Source of the DNA: Deltaproteobacteria bacterium
Lineage (GTDB): Bacteria; Desulfobacterota; Desulfobacteria; Desulfobacterales; JAABPS01
Direction of reading: 5' to 3'
NCBI GenBank assembly: GCA_019309685.1
Contig: JAFDFT010000076.1
Span: forward strand, 1-8,336
Length of the DNA: 8,336 nt
The position numbers and the translations under genes are program-made. Under the pieces are notes generated by a model that saw nothing but the letters and a program-made list of their open reading frames with translations, did no database searches and was not told the DNA's origin. Below, piece by piece: positions 1 to 5,854 of this stretch. The stretch's first letter is position 1; the number at the start of each line of letters is the position of its first letter.

Positions 1-81
1 TGCCGTTTGTCTTTCTATATACGTTCTTAATGTATCACGTTTTTCACGCCAAATAGTACAAACAATCACCTGAATTTTCAT
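1..81 (-). CDS. 5' end of a divergent gene, unknown function (partial)
   Basis: On the minus strand an ATG at 81-79 opens 27 codons that run off the left edge without a stop, beginning MKIQVIVCTIWREKRD. A TGA lies in frame directly upstream of this ATG, so translation cannot start earlier. The hydrophobic first strand followed by a charged, helix-like segment (REKRDTLRTYIERQ) looks like the start of an alpha/beta protein, but I do not recognise the family. The ribosome binding site is weak (TCTTGA immediately before the ATG). The gene would be transcribed away from the rdgC-like pair, with about 100 bases shared between the two starts. The short length makes this a moderate call at best. Confidence 0.4.
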   Translation of the reverse strand, partial: MKIQVIVCTIWREKRDTLRTYIERQTA

Positions 82-92
82 TCAAGATTCAG
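70..92. promoter_or_regulatory. Imperfect dyad in the divergent intergenic region
   Basis: Two 9-base arms (70-78 and 84-92) are inverted repeats matching at 8 of 9 positions, around a 5-base centre (79-83). The outer six bases, CTGAAT/ATTCAG, are perfect. The centre contains the start codon of the leftward reading frame. The dyad could be an operator, or in the leftward transcript a hairpin with the AUG in its loop. It is not a LexA box, because the CTG-to-CAG spacing is too long. No protein can be assigned to it. Confidence 0.3.
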
Positions 93-185
93 AAATTTGC
101 TTGTAACTGCCATGTAAATGGGCTATGGGTACAGCTCTTTTTCGGGCCAAAAACACTATATTCTTTTTTCAGGAGCTTTAGGCAC

Positions 186-800
186 ATGGGTTTATTATCA
201 TCAACAGGTTCTCTTACACGCTATAAGGTTGAAGGTAAAATTGAGGAACCGGTTATGGAAACTGTGGCATCAGGACTCAGACAATACTCTATATCGGAAA
301 TTGATGATGATGCTTCTGAGAAGGCCGTCGGCTGGACATCGTTCAACCATCCTTTTACTGCTGATTTTGAGGGTTCGTCCTTTGTAATAGGACCCTATCT
401 GATCTTTTCATTACGAATTGACAAAAAAAGTAACCCCCCTAAAGTAATAAAAAAGCATACGGCAATGGAACAGGCAAAACGTCTGACAGAAAGCGGTCGT
501 GAATATCTGTCAAAAGAAGAAAAAAATATGATAAAAGACCATGTCTTGAATGTACTGAGCTTACGCGTCCCTTCCACACCGAATGTCTATGATCTTATCT
601 GGAATCTTGAAGAAGGATGGCTGTGGTTTTTTTCCAGTATGAAAAATGCCAATGAAGAACTTGAAACCTTATTTAAAAAGTCTTTCAAGCTCCCTCTTAT
701 CAGGCTCTTCCCTTATACCATGGCCCATCTTACTGCCAGCCTTTCCGATTCAGAAAGAGATGTTCTCAGTCAATTGTCATTTACACATTTTGGAAAATAA
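186..800 (+). CDS. rdgC: RdgC-like protein, N-terminal half (split RdgC, first subunit)
   Basis: This 204-residue soluble protein resembles the N-terminal part of RdgC, a ring-forming, non-specific DNA-binding protein that in E. coli and Neisseria limits RecA loading and affects recombination. Visible RdgC-like landmarks are the Gly-Trp at 49-50, the LRIDKK...PPKVIKKH segment at 76-91 (compare the VI..R.EEK.LP..VIK stretch of E. coli RdgC), and the GREYLSKEEKNMIKDHVL helix near 104-121 ending in LSLR. There is no signal peptide or membrane segment. The ATG at 186 follows AGGAG at 171-175. The reading frame stops at 800, before the RdgC C-terminal region, which continues in the next gene. E. 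coli RdgC is about 300 residues in one chain. Family assignment rests on remembered motifs, without an alignment. The gene symbol describes resemblance to half of RdgC. Confidence 0.68.
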   Translation: MGLLSSTGSLTRYKVEGKIEEPVMETVASGLRQYSISEIDDDASEKAVGWTSFNHPFTADFEGSSFVIGPYLIFSLRIDKKSNPPKVIKKHTAMEQAKRLTESGREYLSKEEKNMIKDHVLNVLSLRVPSTPNVYDLIWNLEEGWLWFFSSMKNANEELETLFKKSFKLPLIRLFPYTMAHLTASLSDSERDVLSQLSFTHFGK

Positions 801-801
801 C

Positions 802-807
802 GGAGGA
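802..807 (+). promoter_or_regulatory. Strong ribosome binding site for the second rdgC-like gene
   Basis: GGAGGA lies five bases before the ATG at 812, in the 11-base gap after the stop codon of the first gene. This near-perfect site shows that the second half is translated as its own protein. It argues against a recent frameshift or sequencing error having split one gene. Confidence 0.8.
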
Positions 808-811
808 GACA

Positions 812-1339
812 ATGCTCGACGTTGCTGTTTCTTACAACCGATTCAGATTTTTAGGCCATGAATTTCTTACCTGGCTGTGGCATACAATAGAAAATGATTT
901 ACATCTTTTAAAATCTCTGGATGATGAATTAACCGCCCTTGAAATTGGGAATCGTATCGTACTGGAAAACAGGCGTGATGAAGCCCTTGAAAGTATTATA
1001 ATACAGGGAGATGAAGCGGGATTTGAAGAAGGCATTTTAGCTTTAAAAAAAGGAGCAATGGTTACAGAGCTTAACCTTTTTTACAAAGCAGGCGATAAAA
1101 AATGGCAATTCACACTCAAAGGCGAAAGCCTTAGTATAACTAATTTAAAAACACCGGAAACATCTATCATTGAAACAAGCGAAGATGTTGAAGGGGCTGT
1201 TTTGGATAAAATATATCTCTACGAAAGGGTTGTCCGGCTTTTGGACAGCATGTTTAACGCGTTTGTAAAAATAAGAGTTTCAAATGAATGGAATACAAAG
1301 GCACTGCCGGATGTAAAAAAATGGATATCCGAAGTGTAA
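812..1339 (+). CDS. RdgC-like protein, C-terminal half (split RdgC, second subunit)
   Basis: This 175-residue soluble protein follows the first rdgC-like gene by 11 bases with its own strong GGAGGA site. Its middle, roughly residues 83-117 (LKKGAMVTELNL, then a WQFTLKGESL segment and NLKTP), parallels the GKVVTKLALDW...FVMCDDGSLKRLKF part of E. coli RdgC. The end (VLDKIYLYERVVRLLDSMFNAF, near 134-155) parallels its C-terminal helix. The N-terminal FLGHEFLTWLW motif (13-23) is, as I recall, shared with RdgC-like proteins of deltaproteobacteria. The likely role is to pair with the upstream protein to form the DNA-binding ring; this is inferred from context. Two-gene versions may be normal in this lineage. 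An alternative is an unrelated conserved protein of unknown function. Confidence 0.62.
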   Translation: MLDVAVSYNRFRFLGHEFLTWLWHTIENDLHLLKSLDDELTALEIGNRIVLENRRDEALESIIIQGDEAGFEEGILALKKGAMVTELNLFYKAGDKKWQFTLKGESLSITNLKTPETSIIETSEDVEGAVLDKIYLYERVVRLLDSMFNAFVKIRVSNEWNTKALPDVKKWISEV

Positions 1340-1360
1340 TCAGTGCCTTTAGCTTTTTTT
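1297..1360 (+). terminator. Compound intrinsic terminator after the rdgC-like pair
   Basis: An exact 10-base inverted repeat (AAAGGCACTG at 1297-1306, CAGTGCCTTT at 1341-1350) encloses a second 5-base stem (CGGAT at 1308-1312, ATCCG at 1327-1331). It is followed by seven Ts at 1354-1360. The left arm lies inside the coding end of the second rdgC-like gene. The stem and T-run fit a Rho-independent terminator separating this transcript from the liv operon. The 34-base loop is long for the class, but the inner stem shortens it. Confidence 0.62.
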
Positions 1361-1374
1361 AAATATCTGATACG

Positions 1375-1403
1375 TTGACATGGTTTTGCAAACTTGATAC
1401 GAA
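1375..1403 (+). promoter_or_regulatory. Candidate sigma-70-type promoter for the liv operon
   Basis: A perfect TTGACA at 1375-1380 is followed after 17 bases by TACGAA (1398-1403), a weak -10 match preceded by TG in the extended -10 position (1395-1396). It lies 15 bases beyond the T-run of the preceding terminator and about 45 bases before the preferred livK start, where an operon promoter would be expected. The poor -10 suggests a weak or activator-assisted promoter. Confidence 0.42.
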
Positions 1404-1446
1404 ATCATTTTATTCGATAATTTTTATGGATGGCAGAGGTCGGAGA

Positions 1447-2646
1447 ATGAGAATTTTTAAGAATAGTATAATCATTATTATTTGTCTGTTTTTTTTAGCA
1501 TTTGGACTATCATGCAAATCTTCTGGGCCTGAAGGGTATACCCCGTATAAAATAGGCGTAAATCTTGAGCTAACAGGTCCTTATGCCAATATAACCAAAA
1601 CACTGGTAATGGCTATGGAAATGGAGGTTGAACGGATTAATGAAATGGGAGGGATCAATGGTCACCCTCTGGAGCTTGTCATCGAAGATAACGGCTTTGA
1701 TCTGGCAAAAGTTTCTGCCAATATGCTCAAATTCACAAGAGACAAGAATATCCTCGCCGTAGTGGGGCCATTTGAAGATAATTTCCAGGCAACAACAAGG
1801 GACATCGCAGAAAAAGAACAGATCACAAACATCGTTGTCTGCCCATCAAATCCCAGAGTCCGGGACTTAAATCAAAAGTATGCCTTCAATATTGCCCACA
1901 GTGATATTCTCGTTTCTGAAAAGCTGGTGGATCTTTGCCTAGCCAGGGGATATAAAAAAATTCTGGTTTTCCCGGGCAACTGGCCGCTTGCCATGAGTTT
2001 AGCACAAAATTTTAAACGGCTGGCAGCGGGAAAAAGGATTCAGGCCATTATATCCGAGGAAACCCACAAACCCTCGGACATCGATATGACTCCCCAGCTC
2101 ATTAAAATGAAGCCGGTAATTGAGTCAGAAAACATTGACGCGTTTTACGCATCAACAGGCGGTCCTCCAGGACCGATTATCTGCAAGAACATGCGCACCC
2201 TGGGAATCAAAACGCCTATCCTTGGTACTCACGCGTTTGGGTTTGGCTTTATCATCGGTATTGGCGGAGACGCTGTTGAAGGAGTAGAATTTCCTACAGG
2301 AAAACCTGTGGTCCCATATCAGCTGGATGAAAATGATCCGATCCGCAAAACCATTATTGATTTCCATGAAAGAATGCTGGTCAAATACAAACAGGGAGCG
2401 GAACAGATATCAGGCCATGGATACGATATTATATGGCTGATTCATGATGCGATTAAGAGAAGTAAAAAACCCGTGACCCGTTCTGACTTCAGAGACGCTT
2501 TTGAAAGCACAAAAGATTTTAAGGGCTGTACCGGCATCTACAATTTCAGCCCTTCAGATCACGATGGGTTAACCAAAAAAGATATGGTTTTTGTAAGGAT
2601 CCAGGACCGAAAGTTTAATCGGATTAAACTGCCTGAATTTGAATAG
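1447..2646 (+). CDS. HAAT-family ABC transporter substrate-binding lipoprotein (LivK-like)
   Basis: This 399-residue protein is a type I periplasmic binding protein (Peripla_BP_6 class), the ligand-capturing part of the importer encoded downstream. The ATG at 1447 is preferred. AGAGGT lies six bases upstream (1435-1440), and translation from there gives a textbook signal: MRIFKN, a hydrophobic run of about 15 residues, then FGLSC with Cys23 as the lipidation site. An ATG at 1426 is a weaker option. The mature part opens with IGVNLELTGPYAN and EMGGINGHPLELVIEDN, the first-lobe signature of the family, followed by AVVGPFEDN and the second lobe (KKILVFPGNWP). A lipid anchor is less usual in enteric LivK, which is freely periplasmic. 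Ligand is unknown. Residues after LTGPYAN differ from the usual glycine-rich segment, so leucine specificity should not be assumed. The next gene starts 23 bases later. Confidence 0.87.
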   Translation: MRIFKNSIIIIICLFFLAFGLSCKSSGPEGYTPYKIGVNLELTGPYANITKTLVMAMEMEVERINEMGGINGHPLELVIEDNGFDLAKVSANMLKFTRDKNILAVVGPFEDNFQATTRDIAEKEQITNIVVCPSNPRVRDLNQKYAFNIAHSDILVSEKLVDLCLARGYKKILVFPGNWPLAMSLAQNFKRLAAGKRIQAIISEETHKPSDIDMTPQLIKMKPVIESENIDAFYASTGGPPGPIICKNMRTLGIKTPILGTHAFGFGFIIGIGGDAVEGVEFPTGKPVVPYQLDENDPIRKTIIDFHERMLVKYKQGAEQISGHGYDIIWLIHDAIKRSKKPVTRSDFRDAFESTKDFKGCTGIYNFSPSDHDGLTKKDMVFVRIQDRKFNRIKLPEFE

Positions 2647-2669
2647 ATCAATATTACAAGGCTGAAACT

Positions 2670-3560
2670 GTGCCGTTTGAAATTTTTGTACAACTAGCCA
2701 TATCCGGCCTGACAACCGGTGCAATTTACTCCCTGATTGCCCTGGGATTCATTACCATATACAGGGCCTCTAATATTTTAAATCTCGCACAGGGTGAGTT
2801 TGTTATGCTGGGTGCCTTGTGCGCTGTCTTTTTCATTGAAAAACTCGGCTTTTCATATTTTCCCGCCGCTGTAACTTCTATATTTCTTGTGTCTATGGCT
2901 GGGCTTTTTCTTCAGCGTGCAGTCATCCACCCCATCAGAGATGAGCCTGTTTTAATTCTCATCATGGTAACCATCGGGCTGTCCATCTTTATGAGCGGCA
3001 GTGCCGGAATTCTATTCGGCCCCTCACCGCGATCGCTTCCGCCATTTATAGATGCGCCTTCTTTTGAAATATTCAACTCGGTTCGAATTAATACACAAAG
3101 CTTCTTTGTGATTGGTGCCACGTTACTGCTGGTCATTATCCTGTACATGGTGTCTCGCTATACCTTTATTGGAAAGGCTATGGAAGCTGTTTCAACAGAT
3201 CGGCTGGGTTCGGATCTGACAGGTATTCCAGGCAACTTTATTGTAATGCTTTCATTTGGAATCAGCGCCGGTATCGGTGCCATTGCCGGAATATTTATCA
3301 CCCCGCTTTTTTTTACACAATACAACTCCGGAGCAATATTAGGTTTAAAAGGATTTTCTGCAGCCGTCATCGGCGGATGGGGAAAATATTCCGGTGCCGT
3401 TTTGGGCGGCCTTATTCTTGGTGTGGTTGAATCCGTGAGCGTGGGATTTATCCCCGCTGGATATAAAGACGCCATAGCATTCATTGTCCTGCTCCTTATT
3501 TTATATTTTAAACCGAAAGGCATTCTCGGCTCAAGGGCATTAGAGGAGTCACGAAAATAG
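2670..3560 (+). CDS. livH: Branched-chain amino acid-type ABC permease LivH
   Basis: This 296-residue inner-membrane protein is one of the two channel subunits. It carries the LivH hallmarks: GAIYSLIALGF near the N-terminus, NILNLAQGEFVMLGAL near 37-52, and the cytoplasmic coupling region GLKGFSAAVIGGWG with GAVLGGLILGVVES near 225-255. About eight hydrophobic segments are visible, and the length matches the family (roughly 290-310). The start is GTG at 2670, with AAGG eight bases upstream (2658-2661); no better start keeps the conserved N-terminus. The stop codon shares its last base with the GTG start of livM, so the two subunits are translationally coupled. It pairs with LivM to form the substrate path. 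Substrate could be branched-chain amino acids, other amino acids, amides or aromatic compounds. Confidence 0.93.
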   Translation: MPFEIFVQLAISGLTTGAIYSLIALGFITIYRASNILNLAQGEFVMLGALCAVFFIEKLGFSYFPAAVTSIFLVSMAGLFLQRAVIHPIRDEPVLILIMVTIGLSIFMSGSAGILFGPSPRSLPPFIDAPSFEIFNSVRINTQSFFVIGATLLLVIILYMVSRYTFIGKAMEAVSTDRLGSDLTGIPGNFIVMLSFGISAGIGAIAGIFITPLFFTQYNSGAILGLKGFSAAVIGGWGKYSGAVLGGLILGVVESVSVGFIPAGYKDAIAFIVLLLILYFKPKGILGSRALEESRK

Positions 3561-4543
3561 TGATAAAACAAAATTATATTAAAAAAATAGAAGTATATTT
3601 TATTATTATTTTTTTACTCCTTCCACTGCTTTTTGATGATATCGTTTATAACCATATTATGGTCATTGCCGGAATTTACGCTATTGCAGCCCTTGGCCTA
3701 TCGCTTTTTTTGGGCTATGCCGGACAAATATCGATTGGGCATGCCGCTTTTTTTGGGATCGGCGGTTATAGTATGGCAATCTTGTCTACCCGGTTCGGTC
3801 TGCCGTCAGCACTTTCATTATTGGCGGCCGGGCTCATTTCGGGGCTTTTGGCCTTTATCGTAGGCAAACCCATCCTTAAACTCCGGGAATATTTTCTAGC
3901 TCTTGCGACCATAGGGCTCGTGCAAATTTTTCAAGTGTTCGCAACTGAGCTGACAGACCTCACCGGAGGTGTATCCGGTATATACGGGATTCCCTGGTTT
4001 TCAATCTTCGGATTTGAATTCGACACATCTTTAAAACAGTTTTATCTGGTCTGGTTCATTCTTTACATTCTGTTTGTATATTCACGCCACCTTATTCATT
4101 CAAAATATGGAAAGGCGTCTTTGGCCGTTGCTTTTAATGAAGATACATCCAAAACAATCGGTATCGATCCCTCTCAAGTGAAGTTGAATTTTTTTGTTCT
4201 AAGCGCTGTTTACGCAGGGATAGGGGGCGGACTGTTTGTATCTGTTCTAACATCAGTCAGCCCGGAATCATTTGGGCTGAATATGTCGGTTATTTTTGTC
4301 ATGATGGTCATTATCGGCGGAATGGGAAGCCTGTTTGGTACGATCACGGGTGCTGTCCTTCTCACATGGATTATTAACTGGTTGGGTGAGTATCAGGCGT
4401 ACAGTCTTCCGTTCTTCGGTATTATCCTGATCTTATTTCTTGTGTTTCTACCGGAAGGTATATTTAGAGGTATCGGATTAAGGTGGTTTGATTTTGTTCG
4501 AACGTACGCGGATGAAAACTGGCGAAAAGAAATAGATAAATGA
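3560..4543 (+). CDS. livM: Branched-chain amino acid-type ABC permease LivM
   Basis: This 327-residue inner-membrane protein is the second channel subunit. It has the diagnostic GYAGQISIGHAAFFGIGGY motif near residues 52-70, KLREYFLALATIGL near 106-119, TDLTGGVSGIYGIP near 130-145, and the coupling-loop region MMVIIGGMGSLFGTITGAVLL in the last third. Length and hydrophobic pattern fit LivM; the enteric version is longer because of an N-terminal extension that is absent here, as in most other bacteria. The GTG at 3560 overlaps the livH stop by one base, with GAGGAG at 3543-3548 serving as ribosome binding site inside livH. The stop codon overlaps the livG ATG in an ATGA arrangement. Confidence 0.93.
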   Translation: MIKQNYIKKIEVYFIIIFLLLPLLFDDIVYNHIMVIAGIYAIAALGLSLFLGYAGQISIGHAAFFGIGGYSMAILSTRFGLPSALSLLAAGLISGLLAFIVGKPILKLREYFLALATIGLVQIFQVFATELTDLTGGVSGIYGIPWFSIFGFEFDTSLKQFYLVWFILYILFVYSRHLIHSKYGKASLAVAFNEDTSKTIGIDPSQVKLNFFVLSAVYAGIGGGLFVSVLTSVSPESFGLNMSVIFVMMVIIGGMGSLFGTITGAVLLTWIINWLGEYQAYSLPFFGIILILFLVFLPEGIFRGIGLRWFDFVRTYADENWRKEIDK

Positions 4544-5301
4544 CGAAACACTTAATACGCGTTAAAGACGTTGTAAAAAATTTTGACGGATTAAATGCCT
4601 TGCGATCTGTTTCTATGGATATTGAAGCCGGAAAAATTGAAGCAATAATCGGTCCCAACGGTGCAGGCAAAACCACATTTTTTAATATTATATGCGGGCT
4701 GGAAACAGCAGATTCAGGGTCGATTTATTTTAACGATGTTGATATATCAAAGACCTCTTCGGATAAAATAGCCAACTTAGGGATATCCAGGACCTTTCAA
4801 ACCAGCCAGTTTTTTGAGCATTTAAACGTAATCGAAAATATTATGGTGGGACGTTACCTTAAAACATCGGTCTCCTTTTTCCTGGCCGGACTATGGCTGC
4901 CAAAGATATATCGAGAAGAACACCGGAATATGGTCAAGGCTTTTGAAAAACTCGAATTTTTAGAGCTTTACGATAAAGCTGATCGGAAACTATCCCAGAT
5001 CACGTTTCAGGAAAGAAAATTGATAGAGATTGGCAGATGTCTTGCCATGGAACCGAAACTGCTTCTCCTTGACGAGCCGTTCGGTGGGTTAAACATAACT
5101 GAAATTAAATTTTTGGCCGAAAAATTGATCCAGCTCAAACAACAAGGGATGACAATTCTCATTATTGATCATCATTTTGGAACCATTTCAAATATCGCAG
5201 ATGAAATTGTTGTGTTGAATCACGGTGAAATTATTGCTAAGGGTAAGGCCGAAAAAATACGAACGAATGAAGCGGTAATTGATGCTTACCTTCCTTCTTA
5301 A
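4540..5301 (+). CDS. livG: ABC transporter ATPase LivG with degenerate signature motif
   Basis: This 253-residue cytoplasmic ATPase powers the LivHM channel with LivF. Walker A (GPNGAGKTT, 38-46), Q-loop Gln87 (SRTFQTSQ), Walker B with catalytic Glu (LLLLDEP, Asp178-Glu179), D-loop region GGLN (182-185) and switch His211 (IIDHHF) are all present. The ABC signature is abnormal. Where LivG normally reads like L-[SAT]-x-G-[DQ]-[QR]-[RK], this protein reads ITFQERK at 154-160, so the key glycine is Gln157. The frame, the flanking EIGRCLA helix and Walker B are otherwise intact, so this looks like a real substitution in a maintained gene. The signature of LivG serves the ATP bound to LivF's Walker A, so one of the two ATP sites is probably impaired. 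The start overlaps livM by four bases, with no clear ribosome site of its own, pointing to coupled translation. Confidence 0.92.
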   Translation: MTKHLIRVKDVVKNFDGLNALRSVSMDIEAGKIEAIIGPNGAGKTTFFNIICGLETADSGSIYFNDVDISKTSSDKIANLGISRTFQTSQFFEHLNVIENIMVGRYLKTSVSFFLAGLWLPKIYREEHRNMVKAFEKLEFLELYDKADRKLSQITFQERKLIEIGRCLAMEPKLLLLDEPFGGLNITEIKFLAEKLIQLKQQGMTILIIDHHFGTISNIADEIVVLNHGEIIAKGKAEKIRTNEAVIDAYLPS

Positions 5302-5353
5302 TTCATTGGGATCATCGCCAAATGAGTTTATGATATAAACAGAATTCAAGGGG

Positions 5354-5363
5354 TCGAGGATTC
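5354..5363 (+). repeat. Left arm of 10-base inverted repeat flanking the S23-type gene
   Basis: TCGAGGATTC here is the exact reverse complement of GAATCCTCGA at 5794-5803. The arms bracket the four-helix-bundle gene. The same short stretch has ATTCAAG twice (5344-5350 and 5360-5366), giving a low-complexity, repeat-like flank unlike the surrounding liv genes. GAGGA (5356-5360) within it also sits correctly as a ribosome site for the GTG at 5371. Confidence 0.55.
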
Positions 5364-5729
5364 AAGTGAAGTGCTAAAAACTTATAAAGAATTAAACGTT
5401 TGGTAAAAATCTTATCAATTATGTTTGGCTGTTTATAAAATAACAAAGAAATTTCCTCAAAATGAAAGGTATGGCATAACATCCCAAATGAGACGGGCTG
5501 CCCTGTCTATCCCTTCTAATATTGCTGAGGGATATGGAAGAAAGACAACTCAAGACTATATAAGGTTTTTATATATAGCTTATGGCTCTACGTGTGAATT
5601 AGAAACACAACTATTATTAGCTGGTGATTTAGGTTATTTTGATAGGAAAAATATATCAGGATTTCAAAGTAAAATTGGGGAGATCGAAAAAATGCTTAAG
5701 GCTTTAATAAAATCACTTGAAAACAAACA

Positions 5730-5779
5730 CTTGTCGAAGATCCCGGACTTTGAGCGGGGAACCCTTGTCGAAGACCCCG
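5730..5779 (+). repeat. Pair of 16-base direct repeats at the 3' end of the S23-type gene
   Basis: CTTGTCGAAGATCCCG at 5730-5745 and CTTGTCGAAGACCCCG at 5764-5779 match at 15 of 16 positions. They lead into a GC-rich, palindromic stretch that includes CCTCGAGG at 5785-5792. The composition differs sharply from the AT-rich gene body just upstream. Confidence 0.7.
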
Positions 5780-5786
5780 AGGGGCC

Positions 5787-5803
5787 TCGAGGGGAATCCT
5801 CGA
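5787..5803 (+). repeat. Right inverted-repeat arm with small GC-rich hairpin
   Basis: TCGAGG (5787-5792) and CCTCGA (5798-5803) form a 6-base stem with a 5-base loop. Bases 5794-5803 are also the right arm matching 5354-5363 on the other side of the S23-type gene. No T-run follows, so it is not a convincing terminator. It could stabilise or process the long liv transcript between livG and livF. Confidence 0.5.
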
Positions 5804-5854
5804 ATCCCTGAACCCTTTCTCGCAATTAATTGGAAGAAGAATTAATCTTAACTA

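Larger units (their letters stand above)
5371..5811 (+). pseudogene. Four-helix-bundle (S23/23S rRNA intervening-sequence) protein gene broken by a nonsense codon
   Basis: The reading frame from GTG at 5371 gives VLKTYKELNVW, then TAA at codon 12 (5404-5406), then KSYQLCLAVYKITKKFP and the rest of a typical S23-family protein: GITSQMRRAALSIPSNIAEGYGRK, DYIRFLYIAYGS, and CELETQLLLA. Family members read VWQK at the broken site, so a single C-to-T change of CAA to TAA explains the stop. The homology continues in one frame across it, with no shift. A GAGGA site precedes the GTG by ten bases. The last 25 or so residues (from KIPDFERG) are translated from repeat-like DNA and are not part of the family fold. 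These small helical proteins are found in 23S rRNA intervening sequences and as stand-alone genes; their function is unclear. Restart from TTG at 5425 would lack the first part of helix 1. Stop-codon readthrough is the other possibility. Confidence 0.78.

Noticed and set aside
157..162. TATATT as a -10 box for the rdgC-like pair
   Set aside because: It matches 5 of 6 bases, but no -35 element is found at 16-18 bases upstream, so a promoter here cannot be supported.
1375..1390. Possible sigma-54 promoter (TTGACAT...TTGC)
   Set aside because: The GG of the -24 element is GA, and the spacing to the TTGC element is one base short. Sigma-54 sites tolerate little spacing change.
1375..1446. Longer livK-like reading frame starting at TTG 1375
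   Set aside because: The extra 24 residues precede a clear lipoprotein signal starting at 1447, which has its own AGAGGT site. The TTG is part of a TTGACA promoter-like box.
3158..3571. 137-codon minus-strand open frame opposite livH
   Set aside because: It is a shadow of the livH coding sequence, with proline-rich low-complexity content and no recognisable domain. LivH on the plus strand is unambiguous.
5425..5811. Intact 128-residue S23-type gene starting at TTG 5425
   Set aside because: No ribosome site precedes it and it lacks the first part of helix 1. Family-like sequence continues upstream in the same frame across a TAA, so a broken longer gene explains it better.
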